A DNA stretch of 64,000 nt, from positions 376,814-440,813 of the forward strand of contig NZ_NOXS01000035.1 in the NCBI RefSeq assembly GCF_002251735.1, in the 5' to 3' direction. A program made the translations under genes and the position numbers. This document shows positions 38,081-48,048 of this stretch, piece by piece. Under the pieces are notes generated by a model that was not told the origin of the DNA, ran no database searches, and worked only from the letters and a program-made list of their open reading frames with translations. This DNA is from Elstera cyanobacteriorum (lineage in GTDB: Bacteria; Pseudomonadota; Alphaproteobacteria; Elsterales; Elsteraceae). How positions within the stretch are numbered: position 1 is the first letter of the stretch; the number at the start of each line of letters is the position of its first letter.

Positions 38081-38623
38081 ATGACCGCCCGCGTTACCGC
38101 CGTCAGCCTCAGCCCATCGCATAATTTTTCAAAGCGCACCCAGTTCGAAATCCGCTTGATTGCTGGCCTGGGGGTGGAGGGCGACGCCCATGCCGGGGAA
38201 AAGGTTAAACACCGCTCCCGCGTGCGGGCCAACCCGGATCAGCCGAACCTGCGGCAAGTCCATCTGATCCATACCGAGCTTTTTGAGGAGCTGGCAGGCA
38301 AAGGCTTTGCCATCGGCCCCGGTGAAATTGGCGAGAATATCGCGACGGCGGGCATCGACCTACTGGCCCTCCCCCAGGGCACGCGGCTGACGATTGGCGA
38401 GCGCGCCGTGGTGGAAATCACCGGCCTGCGTAATCCCTGCCTGCAGCTCAATACCTACCGCGACGGGCTGACCGAGGCCGTGCTGGACCGCGATGCAGCA
38501 GGGGAACTCGTGCGCAAGGCGGGCGTGATGGGCATCGTCCTGACCTCCGGCATTGTGCGCCCGCAGGATGCGATAACCGTCGCCCTGCCGCCGGGACCGC
38601 ATTTGCCGCTGCGCCCGGTCTAA
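38081..38623 (+). CDS. MOSC-domain protein
   Basis: A 180-residue single MOSC domain. It carries [11 protein letters not shown] near the N-terminus, [46 protein letters not shown] with the conserved late cysteine, and [14 protein letters not shown] domains handle sulfur bound to molybdenum cofactor; stand-alone members are linked to Mo-dependent detoxification, but a partner oxidase is not seen. Length is typical of YiiM-like short forms. Confidence 0.87.
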   Translation: MTARVTAVSLSPSHNFSKRTQFEIRLIAGLGVEGDAHAGEKVKHRSRVRANPDQPNLRQVHLIHTELFEELAGKGFAIGPGEIGENIATAGIDLLALPQGTRLTIGERAVVEITGLRNPCLQLNTYRDGLTEAVLDRDAAGELVRKAGVMGIVLTSGIVRPQDAITVALPPGPHLPLRPV

Positions 38624-38717
38624 CATCGCCCCCGCGCTGTGACCGTTTTGCAGCACACAAAATTTTCGCAGTGCGGGGACTTGCGATTGTCATCAAAAAC
38701 GCCGACTCTCAGGGGTG

Positions 38718-41237
38718 ATGCAGCACCGCTTCAGCGCTTCGCGGGTGGTTGCGGTTTTGGGTCCGACCAATACCGGTAAAACCCACCTCGCCATCGACCG
38801 CATGCTCGGACATGCCTCCGGCATGATCGGCTTTCCGCTGCGATTGCTTGCCCGCGAAAACTACGACCGCATCTGCAAACTAAAAGGCGCCGGGTCCGTC
38901 GCGCTCGTGACGGGGGAGGAGCGGATCATGCCGCCGGGGGCGCGCTGGTTCGTCTGCACGGTCGAAGCCATGCCGCTCGACCGGAGGGTCGAATTCCTCG
39001 CCGTCGATGAAATCCAGCTGTGCGCCGATTGGGAGCGCGGCCATATTTTCACCGAACGGCTGCTGCACGCGCGCGGCCTGTCGGAAACCATGTTCCTGGG
39101 TGCCGAAACCATGAAGCCGCTGATCCAGCGGCTGATCCCGGATATCGAGATTACGACGCGCCCGCGCTTTTCCTCCCTTACCTATGCCGGGCCGAAGAAA
39201 CTGTCGCGCCTGCCGCGCCGGTCGGCCATCGTCGCCTTTTCCGCCACCGATGTTTACGCCCTAGCCGAACAGGTGCGGCGGACGCGCGGCGGCTGTGCCG
39301 TGGTGCTCGGTGCCCTTTCCCCCCGCGCGCGCAACGCCCAGGTCGATCTCTATCAGTCCGGCGAAGTCGATTACATGGTCGCGACCGACGCGATCGGCAT
39401 GGGGCTGAATATGGATCTGGAGCATGTGGCCTTCGCCCGCATCTCCAAGTTCGACGGTCAAAGCCCGCGCCGCCTGACCGCGCCGGAAATGGCCCAAATC
39501 GCCGGACGCGCTGGGCGCTACATGCGCGATGGTTCGTTCGGAACCTTGCCGGAGGTTGGCGCGCTCGACGCCGATCTGATCGAAGCCATCGAAACCCACC
39601 GCTTTGATCCCATCGAAACCCTGCAATGGCGCACGGCGAAACTCGACTTCCGCTCGCTGGAAGGGCTGCTACGCTCGCTCGATGCACCGCCGCCCCACCC
39701 CGCCCTAAAGCGCAAGCGCGACGCCGAGGATCACCTGACCCTACAGGCGATGGCGAAGCTGCCGGAAGTGCGCGAGACGGCGACTAATCCGAAGGCCCTG
39801 CGCCTGCTGTGGGATATTTGCCAAATCCCCGACTTCCGCAAAACGATGGCCGAAGCCCATGTGCGGCTGTTGCAACAGATCTATAGCCACCTGTCGGCGC
39901 GCGGCGGGCGGCTGCCGAACGAGTGGGTGAAGGGCCAGATCATCCGGCTCGACCGGACCGATGGCGACATCGACCAGCTTTCCACCCGCATCGCCTATAT
40001 CCGCACCTGGACCTATATCTCCCACCGCCCGGAATGGCTGCGCGATGCGGGCGAATGGCAGGACCGCACGCGCGCCATCGAAGACCGGCTGTCGGACGCG
40101 CTGCACGAAAAGCTGACGCAGCGGTTTGTGGACCGGCGCGGCGCCTTCCTGATCAAGCGGCTCGACGGGCAAGAAGCCTTACTGGCGGGGGTGACGGCGG
40201 AAGGCAGCGTTGTGGTGGAGGGCCACCCGGTCGGGCGGCTCGACGGGTTCATCTTCACACCCGACGAGACGGCGGAAGGGCTTGAGGCCAAACGCCTGCT
40301 GACCGCTGCCCGCCGCTCGCTGAGCCTCGAAATCCAGCGCCGCGCCGCCCTGCTGAACGCGGCAGCAGACGAGGATATTAGCCTAACGCCCGATGGCACC
40401 CTGCTCTGGCATCACCCGCCCGCCGCCCCGGCCCCCTTGGCGCGGCTGGCGCCCGGTCCGCGCTGGGGGCAACCCGCCCTTGACCTGCTGCCCTCCGATC
40501 TTCTCGACGGCGAACCGCGCGCCAGAGTGCTGGAACGGTTGCAGCGGTGGGTGCGCGCCCATCTCGCCACCGCCTTAGGACCGCTCGACACGCTGCGCAG
40601 CGCCGACCTGAGCGGGGCGGCGCGCGGGCTGGCGTTTGAACTGGCGGAAGCGGGCGGCACCCTCGCCCGCGCCGCCGTGACCATCGCGGTCGAAAAACTG
40701 ACCAAGGCCGACCGCAGCGCCCTCGGGCGGCTGGGGGTGCGGCTGGGCACCGAAACCATCTACCTCGATGCGCTGCTGAAACCACCCGCGATTTCGCTGA
40801 AAGCCCTGCTGCATTCCATCGCCGACGGCCAGCGCGTGCCGACCCCCGCCCCGGCGGGACCGGCGGGACCGCGCAATCCCGGCCTGCCGGATGCTTGGTA
40901 CGAACGCTTGGGCTTCGTCGTGCTCGGCCCGCGCATCGTTCGTGCCGATCTCGTGGAACGGCTGGCCCAAGCCGTGCGCGAGAAAGCCGCGCAGGGCCCA
41001 TTTGCCGCCGACGAAAGCCTGTCGCGTTTGGCCTTTTGCAAGCCGACCGAAGTTCCCGCCGTGCTAGCCGCTTTGGGCTATCGCGGCCGCCCGGCGCCGG
41101 AGGCGGATGACGCCGCCGACCTGCGCTTCACCCGCCGCCGCCGTCGCCCGCAACGGGCGCCGGAGCGGTCCAGCCAAGGGGCAGCGCGCCCCGATTCACC
41201 CTTCGCCAAATTAAGGGAGATGGTGCCGATCCCATGA
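38718..41237 (+). CDS. SUV3-like DExH RNA helicase
   Basis: An 839-residue helicase of the type shared by alphaproteobacteria and mitochondria (SUV3). Walker A GPTNTGKT (residues 15-22), VDEIQLC as motif II, FSATDVYALAEQ, and motif VI QIAGRAGRY are clear. The C-terminal half is less conserved and ends in a basic tail RFTRRRRRPQRAPERS likely to bind RNA. Its mitochondrial relative unwinds RNA for the degradosome; the bacterial role is less certain. ATG at 38718 has AGGGG just upstream. It overlaps the S4 gene by four bases, an arrangement conserved in alphas. Confidence 0.88.
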   Translation: MQHRFSASRVVAVLGPTNTGKTHLAIDRMLGHASGMIGFPLRLLARENYDRICKLKGAGSVALVTGEERIMPPGARWFVCTVEAMPLDRRVEFLAVDEIQLCADWERGHIFTERLLHARGLSETMFLGAETMKPLIQRLIPDIEITTRPRFSSLTYAGPKKLSRLPRRSAIVAFSATDVYALAEQVRRTRGGCAVVLGALSPRARNAQVDLYQSGEVDYMVATDAIGMGLNMDLEHVAFARISKFDGQSPRRLTAPEMAQIAGRAGRYMRDGSFGTLPEVGALDADLIEAIETHRFDPIETLQWRTAKLDFRSLEGLLRSLDAPPPHPALKRKRDAEDHLTLQAMAKLPEVRETATNPKALRLLWDICQIPDFRKTMAEAHVRLLQQIYSHLSARGGRLPNEWVKGQIIRLDRTDGDIDQLSTRIAYIRTWTYISHRPEWLRDAGEWQDRTRAIEDRLSDALHEKLTQRFVDRRGAFLIKRLDGQEALLAGVTAEGSVVVEGHPVGRLDGFIFTPDETAEGLEAKRLLTAARRSLSLEIQRRAALLNAAADEDISLTPDGTLLWHHPPAAPAPLARLAPGPRWGQPALDLLPSDLLDGEPRARVLERLQRWVRAHLATALGPLDTLRSADLSGAARGLAFELAEAGGTLARAAVTIAVEKLTKADRSALGRLGVRLGTETIYLDALLKPPAISLKALLHSIADGQRVPTPAPAGPAGPRNPGLPDAWYERLGFVVLGPRIVRADLVERLAQAVREKAAQGPFAADESLSRLAFCKPTEVPAVLAALGYRGRPAPEADDAADLRFTRRRRRPQRAPERSSQGAARPDSPFAKLREMVPIP

Positions 41238-41527
41238 CAATGCTTCACGCCCCCATCCTGACCCACGGCATGCGGCTGGATAAATTCCTCTGGGCCGCGC
41301 GATTTTTCAAAAGCCGCACCTTGGCGGCTGGATTGCTGAAGGAGGGCCGGGTTCGCGTGAACCGAAGGCTCGTGGACAAAGCCCATGTGACGGTGCGGGT
41401 CGGCGATGTGCTGACCTTCCCGCAGGCTGACCGCATCCGCGTGGTGCGGGTCGTAGCGCTGGATGAAAAACGCGGCCCTGCCCCGGTCGCGCAAACGCTG
41501 TACGAGGATTTGGGCACCGAACAATAA
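41234..41527 (+). CDS. S4-domain RNA-binding protein (HslR-like)
   Basis: A 97-residue protein consisting of one S4 RNA-binding domain: MRLDKFLWAARFFKSRTLAA, EGRVRVNRRLVDKAHVTVRVGD and the VRVVALDEKRGPA tail. HslR-like proteins bind stalled 50S subunits carrying nascent chains. It overlaps the helicase stop (ATGA) and is followed directly by a terminator. Confidence 0.9.
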   Translation: MTMLHAPILTHGMRLDKFLWAARFFKSRTLAAGLLKEGRVRVNRRLVDKAHVTVRVGDVLTFPQADRIRVVRVVALDEKRGPAPVAQTLYEDLGTEQ

Positions 41528-41533
41528 AACGAT

Positions 41534-41580
41534 GGGCCGGAACCCTTGGGTTTTCTTGGGTCCGGCCCGTCCCTCTTTTT
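41534..41580 (+). terminator. Rho-independent terminator after the helicase-S4 operon
   Basis: GGGCCGGAACCC (41534-41545) pairs with GGGTCCGGCCC (41558-41568), one bulged A, and is followed within a few bases by a run of T (CTCTTTTT). It lies seven bases past the S4 gene stop. Confidence 0.9.
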
Positions 41581-41680
41581 AGTCCCGCCGGGGATATCCC
41601 TAGGGGGGCTGGGCTTTTATTATTTACAAAGTTCAGAGCGATTCTTATCGTCACCGCACACCGCGAACCTAGGAAGCCCC

Positions 41681-42631
41681 ATGCGCGCAGAGACGAGGCG
41701 TTTTTTCTGGTCGATCCTCGTGCAGGTGCTCGTCGTGGCGGCGATCCTGCGGCCCGACGATCTCGGCGGCTATCAAGGCTTCCTGCCATCGCAACTGCTG
41801 CACGATAAAATCGTCGATGGGCTTGCCATCGCATGGTGGTACGCGCTGGCCTGGAACATTACCTCCGGCCTCGAGCTGTTCCTGTGGTCGCGCATCTTCG
41901 GGTCCGGCGCCGGGGGCATGCCGCGTCAGCGCAAACTGCTGACCGATATGCTGAACATCATCATCTACGTACTAACGACGGCAACGGTCGCGGTGCATGT
42001 GTTCAAGCAGCCGGTGACGGGGGTTTTCGCCACCTCTGGGATCGTCGCCATCGTTATCGGTCTTGCGCTGCAAAACACCCTGAGCGATCTCTTCGCCGGG
42101 TTAGCGCTGAACTTCGAACGGCCTTTCAAGGCAGGCGATTGGGTGACGCTGGACGGCAATGTGCAGGGCATGGTGTTGGTCACCAATTGGCGCGCCACCC
42201 ATATCCGCACCCGTACCGGCGACGATATGGTGGTACCCAACGCCACCATCGCCAAAGCGCGGCTAACCAATCATATGGTGCCGAGCAAAAACCATCTCGC
42301 CAATATCGAGGTGCCGTTGATCTACGGTTTCGACGCTGCCGAGATCGAAGACCTGCTGAAAAGCACCGCCGTTACCGTCCCCGGCGTGCTGAGCGACCCC
42401 GGCCCGATCGTGCTGATGCATGAAATGCGCAACGATGTGGTGGTCTGGCGTCTGTATTTCTTCATCAACGAGTTCGCCCGGCTGGTCATCATCCGCGGGC
42501 AACTTGCCCAAGCGGTCTATACCGCCTTCCGCTCCGGCCCCGCCGGGGCCTTCCTGCCGCGGAACGAGATTTGGCTGCACAAGGCCGATCCCACCGCCCT
42601 GACCAAGCCTGTTTCTGGAGAGATTGCATGA
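41681..42631 (+). CDS. MscS-family mechanosensitive channel
   Basis: A 316-residue inner-membrane protein. Hydrophobic helices occur about residues 8-24, 45-65, 80-100 and 105-125; the last pair includes the pore-like GIVAIVIGLALQNTLSDLFAG followed by the MscS beta domain (GDWVTLDGNVQGMVLVTNWR and VVPNATIAKARLTN). Channels of this family open on membrane stretch to release solutes. The ATG at 41681 has AGGAAG seven bases upstream. It overlaps the patatin gene by four bases. Confidence 0.88.
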   Translation: MRAETRRFFWSILVQVLVVAAILRPDDLGGYQGFLPSQLLHDKIVDGLAIAWWYALAWNITSGLELFLWSRIFGSGAGGMPRQRKLLTDMLNIIIYVLTTATVAVHVFKQPVTGVFATSGIVAIVIGLALQNTLSDLFAGLALNFERPFKAGDWVTLDGNVQGMVLVTNWRATHIRTRTGDDMVVPNATIAKARLTNHMVPSKNHLANIEVPLIYGFDAAEIEDLLKSTAVTVPGVLSDPGPIVLMHEMRNDVVVWRLYFFINEFARLVIIRGQLAQAVYTAFRSGPAGAFLPRNEIWLHKADPTALTKPVSGEIA

Positions 42632-43656
42632 GTGCCGCCCCGACCAAAAAGAAAATCAAGCTGGCCCTGCAAGGCGGCGGCTCGCACGGGGCTTACGCCT
42701 GGGGGGTGGTCGATGCGCTGCTGGAAGACGGGCGGGTCGAGATCGAAGCGGTGGTCGGCACCAGCGCTGGGGCGATGAATGCCGCGATGACCGGTTGCGG
42801 CCTGATCACCGGCGGGCCGGAGGCGGCGCGCGACCTGCTGCGCCGTTTCTGGAAAAAATCGTCCGACGAGGGTAAGAAAAGCCCGATTCAGGCGACGCCG
42901 CTGGATAAGATGCTGTCGCGCGGGAACATCGAATTCTCGCCGCTTTGGGCCACGTTCGATGCGATGTCGCGCATCTTCTCGCCCTACGAACTCAACCCGA
43001 TGAACCTGAACCCGCTTCAGAAGATCATCGCCGATGTGGTGGATTTCCCGGCCCTGCGCGCCGGGGGCGATATCTGCAAAGTCTTCATCGCCGCCACCAA
43101 TGTGCTGACCGGACGGTTGCGCGTCTTCGAACAGGCGGAACTATCGCCGGAAACCATCATGGCATCGGCCTGCCTGCCGTTTTTGTTCCAAGCAGCGGAA
43201 ATCAATGGCGAGTTTTTCTGGGATGGCGGTTATTCGGGCAATCCGCCGATCTTCCCGCTGATCTATGCGGGCGGCACCAATGATATTTTGGTCGTCCAGA
43301 TCAACCCGATCAATATTACCGAAGTGCCGCGCACCGCGCGCGGCATTATGGACCGCATCAACACCCTGTCGTTCAATTCCAGCCTGATGCGCGAAATGCG
43401 GGCGATCCAATTCGTCAGCGATCTGCTCGACGGGAACGAGTTGGATGCGGCAAAATATAAGCGCGTGAACATCCATACCATTGATGCCGAAGCCGAGTTG
43501 GCGCAGTTCGGCGTTTCGTCGAAACTGAACTCTGACTGGGATTTTCTGACCTATCTGCACGATATGGGACGGCAGAAGGCCCAGGAATTTTTGGCGGAGC
43601 ATTTCGACAAGATCGGCGTCGAAAGCTCCACCGACGTGCGGGCGAAGTTCTTTTAG
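42628..43656 (+). CDS. Patatin-like phospholipase
   Basis: A 342-residue cytoplasmic-type lipase. It has the oxyanion-hole LQGGGSHGAYAWG (about residues 12-24), the nucleophile elbow GTSAG (about 46-50) and the catalytic Asp in DGGYSGNPP, giving a Ser-Asp dyad. Patatins hydrolyse acyl esters of phospholipids. It starts at ATG 42628 inside the end of the MscS channel gene, so the two are coupled; a link between membrane tension and lipid turnover is possible but only inferred. Confidence 0.9.
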   Translation: MSAAPTKKKIKLALQGGGSHGAYAWGVVDALLEDGRVEIEAVVGTSAGAMNAAMTGCGLITGGPEAARDLLRRFWKKSSDEGKKSPIQATPLDKMLSRGNIEFSPLWATFDAMSRIFSPYELNPMNLNPLQKIIADVVDFPALRAGGDICKVFIAATNVLTGRLRVFEQAELSPETIMASACLPFLFQAAEINGEFFWDGGYSGNPPIFPLIYAGGTNDILVVQINPINITEVPRTARGIMDRINTLSFNSSLMREMRAIQFVSDLLDGNELDAAKYKRVNIHTIDAEAELAQFGVSSKLNSDWDFLTYLHDMGRQKAQEFLAEHFDKIGVESSTDVRAKFF

Positions 43657-44201
43657 CGGCACCGACAATTAGGTTGCAGCCATGCCGCGCGTTCGAAGCC
43701 TCATAAGGGGGCTTTAAACGTGCGTATTTTTGCGGATGTGGCAATTTGCCTCAGCCCCTTCACCAGACCAATGCGCCATCGGCTGATGGCCCCTCTGGCT
43801 TTTGAGGCATGCCAAATTGATGGGGCCGAAACGAAAATATCTTGATGAGGTGCCGCCTGAGTCACCGCTATCTGTAGATATGCACCAACTCAAGACCCTA
43901 TTTTTTATTGAAAATTGACACCCTCAATCTCAACGAAAGTTAGAACCTTAGAACACAGACACTTACTATATTAAGAATTATCCGCAGATATAGATAGATT
44001 TACATAAACACCAATCCGAGAGAGGTAAAAAAATCATTAATATTTTTCCTGATTTTAAATCCTAGAATTATTTAAATTTTTCCCTTCCCTGAAAAACTGC
44101 GGTTTTTTTTCGAATGATCTTTTTACGGTCAATTAATCTGTTTACCTTATTAATTCAGTCAAGCACCCACCCAAAAAATCTTCCCCGGGAGGAACTGACA
44201 G
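43657..44201. other. AT-rich non-coding region upstream of the second chemoreceptor
   Basis: About 545 bases without a gene. From roughly 43860 to 44180 the sequence is strikingly rich in A and T compared with the rest of the window, with short runs such as AAAAAAATCATTAATATTTTT and a small AAAAAC/GTTTTT hairpin near 44092-44108. It ends in a good ribosome site (GGGAGGAAC) before the ATG at 44202. No -35/-10 pair of confidence was found. Confidence 0.5.
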
Positions 44202-45698
44202 ATGTTTGGCTTTTTTTCCGATGATCAAGCGACGCTATCGGCCTTCAGTCGCTCTCAGGCGATCATTGAGTTTAAGATGGACGGCACGATCATTACCGCC
44301 AACGAGAACTTTTTGAAGGCAATGGGCTATCGGCTGGACGAGGTGCAAGGCCAGCACCACCGTATTTTCGTCGAGCCGGCCTATCGCGATAGCCAAGACT
44401 ACCGGCACTTCTGGGAAGCGCTGAAACGCGGCGAATTCCAGCAGGCGCAATTCAAACGCATCGGTAAGGATGGCCGCGAGGTTTGGATCGAAGCATCCTA
44501 TAATCCTGTTCTCGACCGCAGCGGGCGCCCCTATAAGGTGGTAAAAATCGCCACCGATATTTCGGCGCAGAAGGCAATTTTCGCCGACCTGCAAGGCAAG
44601 AACGACGCGGCGAACCGGTCGCAGGCGATGATCGAGTTCGATCTTGACGGTACAATCCTGACCGCGAACGAAAACTTCTTGGCGGTGATGGGCTATGCCC
44701 TAGACGATATTAAAGGCCGCCCCCACAGCCTGTTTGTGGAGCCTGCCTATAAGACCTCCGCCGAGTATCGGGAATTTTGGGACCGTCTTCGCGCCGGAAC
44801 CTATCAGGCGGGGCAGTTCCGCCGGATCGGGCAAGGCGGGCGGGAAGTTTGGATCGAAGGTTCCTATAACCCGGTTCGCGATGCAAACGGGCGCGTTGTG
44901 AAAATCGTCAAATTCGCGATTGATTTGACGGAGCGGAAGAAGCAGAACGCCGATCTTGCCAAGGTCTTTGAAACCTCGGTCAAATCCCTCGTCGATTCGG
45001 TCGCCAAAACCGCCGAGACCCTGCAAACAACCGCCGAAGCCCTCTCCGCTGCGGCGCAGGAAACCGATAAGCAAAGCTCCACCGTTGCATCGGCGACGGA
45101 GGAATTGTCCGCGTCTATCGCCGAAATTTCCCGCCAGATTACCGATGCCTCGCAAACGATTGGCCGCGCGGTCACGACCGCCCATAAGTCCGAGGAGCTG
45201 GTGAAGGCGCTTGTCGCCACCGCCGCCAAGGTTGGCGAGGTGACGAACCTGATTAGCAGCATCGCCGGTCAAACCAATCTACTGGCGCTGAATGCAACCA
45301 TCGAGGCCGCCCGCGCGGGCGATGCCGGAAAAGGCTTCGCGGTCGTTGCGGGCGAGGTGAAGAGCCTCGCCACCCAAACGGCGCGCGCAACCGAAGAAAT
45401 CGGCCGCCAGATCAGCGATATTCAGGAAGCCAGCCGCAGCACAGCCGCATCGATCCAGGAAATCGTTCACACGATTATCCAAGTCAGCGAGATCAACGCG
45501 TCGATTTCGGGCGCGATTGAGCAGCAATCCTCGGCCACGAAGGAAGTCGCCGCCAATACGGATGGCGTAACAGCCGCGACCGAAGAAACCGGCCGAAGCT
45601 CGGTCCATGTGCTGAAGGTGTCGCAAGTCCTCGGCACTCAAGCAAATGACCTCGATACCCAGGTTGATCGGTTCCTCGCCCAAGTTCGGCGCATGTAA
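44202..45698 (+). CDS. Soluble chemotaxis protein with two tandem PAS domains
   Basis: A 498-residue methyl-accepting protein lacking membrane helices. PAS 1 (about residues 12-128, [19 protein letters not shown]) and PAS 2 (about 135-250, [19 protein letters not shown]) are near copies, both with VWIE.SYNPV, showing an internal duplication. The signalling domain has [19 protein letters not shown]-like sequence ([19 protein letters not shown]) and [15 protein letters not shown]. It is a cytoplasmic sensor, probably of redox or a small ligand, coupling to CheA/CheW encoded elsewhere. Confidence 0.9.
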   Translation: MFGFFSDDQATLSAFSRSQAIIEFKMDGTIITANENFLKAMGYRLDEVQGQHHRIFVEPAYRDSQDYRHFWEALKRGEFQQAQFKRIGKDGREVWIEASYNPVLDRSGRPYKVVKIATDISAQKAIFADLQGKNDAANRSQAMIEFDLDGTILTANENFLAVMGYALDDIKGRPHSLFVEPAYKTSAEYREFWDRLRAGTYQAGQFRRIGQGGREVWIEGSYNPVRDANGRVVKIVKFAIDLTERKKQNADLAKVFETSVKSLVDSVAKTAETLQTTAEALSAAAQETDKQSSTVASATEELSASIAEISRQITDASQTIGRAVTTAHKSEELVKALVATAAKVGEVTNLISSIAGQTNLLALNATIEAARAGDAGKGFAVVAGEVKSLATQTARATEEIGRQISDIQEASRSTAASIQEIVHTIIQVSEINASISGAIEQQSSATKEVAANTDGVTAATEETGRSSVHVLKVSQVLGTQANDLDTQVDRFLAQVRRM

Positions 45699-45766
45699 AA
45701 ATATATCCCCCAAAAACCCGGCAGAGCCGAAGCAAGACACCCCGATACCGGATACGCGAGACGCTT

Positions 45767-46381
45767 CTAGTTTCTCGTGAACACCACCGTCAGGTTATTC
45801 GCAGGCATCTCCGTTACCTCCGGGGAGGAGAAGCCTGCCGAGGCGGCGAGGTCCGCCACATCCTTAAGCCGCCGTAGCCCCCAGGCGGGGTTGCGGCGAC
45901 GTAGGCTTTCGTCGAAGGCGAGGTTGCTCGGCGCAGTCGCCACCCCGTCCCGGAGATAGGGACCATAGAGCGCCAGTGTGCCGCCCGGCGGCAGGCAGCG
46001 GGCGGCGCCTTGGATCAGCCCTTCGGTCGCGCCCCACGGGGAGATATGAACCATATTGATGCAGAGGATCAGGTCCGCCCGATCTACCGGCCACGTCGCT
46101 GGCGCGCTGGCATCGAGCGCCAGCGCCGCGCGCAGGTTCGGCAATCCGGCGTCGGCCCCATAGGCATCGATGCTGGCGCGGGCCATCGCATCCGGGTCGG
46201 TCGGCTGGAAGGTCACGTCAGGTCTGGCTTGCGCAAAGAACAGGGCATGCTCCCCCGTGCCACTAGCGATTTCCAGCACAAGGCCGCCCGGCGGCAGATG
46301 GGGTTGAAGAACCTCAAGAATCGGGGCGCGGTTGCGCAGGGCCGCCGGGGCGCTTTGTTGGGCGAGACGGGGATCGGACAT
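45767..46381 (-). CDS. DUF938 family SAM-dependent methyltransferase-like protein
   Basis: A 204-residue protein with a class I methyltransferase SAM site, LVLEIASGTGEHALFFA (about residues 34-50), then FQPTDPDAMARASIDAY and ILCINMVHISPWGATEGL, the hallmark of DUF938. Its substrate is unknown. It is divergent from fdxA, with 140 bases between the starts, and convergent with the chemoreceptor gene. Confidence 0.87.
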   Translation of the reverse strand: MSDPRLAQQSAPAALRNRAPILEVLQPHLPPGGLVLEIASGTGEHALFFAQARPDVTFQPTDPDAMARASIDAYGADAGLPNLRAALALDASAPATWPVDRADLILCINMVHISPWGATEGLIQGAARCLPPGGTLALYGPYLRDGVATAPSNLAFDESLRRRNPAWGLRRLKDVADLAASAGFSSPEVTEMPANNLTVVFTRN

Positions 46382-46521
46382 ATTTACACTCTTCTCCGTG
46401 AATTGCGCCCTGCCGTAGCCGGGCTTGTGTCCTGGGGCGGGCTGACTATGATACGCGCCGCCGATAATGCGCCTAAAAACCGCGCCTGATCCAACCTGCT
46501 CGGGAAGGGAGCCTCCCCCTC

Positions 46522-46857
46522 ATGTCCTATATCGTGACCGAAGATTGCATCCGGTGCCGCTATACCGATTGCGTCGAAGTCTGCCCGGTGGATTGTTTCT
46601 ACGCCGGGGAAAATATGCTGGTCATCAACCCCGATGAATGCATCGACTGCGGCGTCTGCGAAGCAGAATGCCCGGCGGAAGCCATTCTGCCCGACAGCGA
46701 CCCGCGCGCCGAAGCCTGGATCGAGCTGAACCGCGAGTATAGCGCCCAATGGCCGAACATCACCCGCCAAGAAGCACCGCCGTCGGACGCCGATAGCTTT
46801 AAGGGTGTCGCCGGGAAGTTCGACAAATATTTCTCCGCCAAACCGGCGGCGAAGTAA
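46522..46857 (+). CDS. fdxA: 7Fe ferredoxin FdxA
   Basis: A 111-residue ferredoxin with a [3Fe-4S] and a [4Fe-4S] cluster. The cysteine pattern is [17 protein letters not shown] followed by [16 protein letters not shown], the normal arrangement for FdxA, and the C-terminal extension of about 45 residues is also typical. In many alphaproteobacteria fdxA follows the SUV3-like helicase and S4 genes; here they are separated by about 5 kb of other genes. GGGAAGGGAG lies upstream of the ATG. It converges with the ligase gene. Confidence 0.93.
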   Translation: MSYIVTEDCIRCRYTDCVEVCPVDCFYAGENMLVINPDECIDCGVCEAECPAEAILPDSDPRAEAWIELNREYSAQWPNITRQEAPPSDADSFKGVAGKFDKYFSAKPAAK

Positions 46858-46866
46858 GGCTTAGCC

Positions 46867-48048
46867 TCACGCCCCCTCCTGCCAATCGCTCGGCTTCCCC
46901 GCTGGGGTGAGCGGCAGGGCGGGACCGAAGGTCCAAGAAGCAGGACGGGCCGGGGGCGGCAGGGTCGCACTGACCGCCGCCTGGAGGGCCGGGCGCAAGT
47001 CCACGGGCGGTGCGTCTGAGGCGATGAAGGCCTTCAGCCGCCCGGACGCCGCGAGGCGCAGAGCAACGTCGCGAACGCCCGCAACGGCCAGGATCGTACG
47101 GCGCACCTCCGCCAGATCGACATTGACGCCGCCGACCTGCACCTGACCGTCTTTGCGGCCCAGGACCTCGAACCGCCCGTTCTCCTGCCAGGCAAGATGA
47201 TCGGGCAGATCGACGCGGCGGCCATCGGCGGCCACAAGCTGCCCATCCTCCCCCGGCTGCCAGGCGGGCAAAAGCTGAAACGGCCCGGCCCCTGCGGGGC
47301 GCCAGCCGATCCCGGCGGTCTCGCTGGCCCCATAGATTTCGATAAGCTCGGCCAGCCCGGCGCCGCGCAACGCCTGCGCCACGGCGGGCGGGCATGGGGC
47401 CGTTGCGGTCAGCCCAACGGCGGGCGGCAGGGGAACGCCGCTTTCGGCCAAGAGGCGCCACCAATGGGGATGGGCGACGATCACATCCCCCGGCATCAGT
47501 CGCCCGGCGACCGAAACCGGCGAGGCGGCCCGCGCCTCCCAGACCGAACAACCAAGCCGCGCGGGCAAGAGGATCGTGAAAAGAAACCCATAGATATGAT
47601 GGGCGGGCACCAGGCTGACGATCCGCCCCCGCCCTGGCGGCAGCAGGGCCAGAACCGCCTCGACCTCCGCCACCAAGACGTCAAGCCGGTGCGCGTGCCA
47701 GCGTGGCGCCCCCTGACTGCCGGAGGACCGCACGTGGAAACTGTCGGAATACAGCGTCAGCGCTTGCGCCGCGACGTCCCGCCAGTCCCCCAAGCGCCGC
47801 CGCGCCAATAGGGCATCGTCGAGCCCGCTGCGGTTGATCTGCAGGTGCACACTAACGGCGGTGGCGAGCGCCAACCGATCCAGCGAGTCGGCACCAAGAT
47901 CGTCAACAAAATCGAAGCTATCCGGCCACGGCGGCACTGGCACATCCAGGCCGGGATGATCGCTTAAAAACTGCCCGCGCACGGCATCGGCGAGCAACCG
48001 GCTTAATAGGCCGGGCGCCCGCCACCAGGTGAAAGCTGGATTAGACAC
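46867..48048 (-). CDS. pcl: Adenylate-forming ligase with ACP-like N-terminus, probable p-coumarate ligase for PYP
   Basis: A 393-residue protein. Residues about 40-97 look like an acyl carrier protein: [14 protein letters not shown] places Ser55 where the phosphopantetheine serine sits. The rest is a shortened adenylation domain: SSGSQGAP (108-115, P-loop), IYGASETAG (238-246), [11 protein letters not shown] (297-307) and TPAGKPSDW with Lys385. It begins with GTG at 48048, overlapping the pyp stop by eight bases, so it is co-translated with pyp. In Rhodobacter and Halorhodospira a ligase beside pyp activates p-coumarate for the chromophore; that role is inferred here from position and fold. 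Confidence 0.78.
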   Translation of the reverse strand: MSNPAFTWWRAPGLLSRLLADAVRGQFLSDHPGLDVPVPPWPDSFDFVDDLGADSLDRLALATAVSVHLQINRSGLDDALLARRRLGDWRDVAAQALTLYSDSFHVRSSGSQGAPRWHAHRLDVLVAEVEAVLALLPPGRGRIVSLVPAHHIYGFLFTILLPARLGCSVWEARAASPVSVAGRLMPGDVIVAHPHWWRLLAESGVPLPPAVGLTATAPCPPAVAQALRGAGLAELIEIYGASETAGIGWRPAGAGPFQLLPAWQPGEDGQLVAADGRRVDLPDHLAWQENGRFEVLGRKDGQVQVGGVNVDLAEVRRTILAVAGVRDVALRLAASGRLKAFIASDAPPVDLRPALQAAVSATLPPPARPASWTFGPALPLTPAGKPSDWQEGA

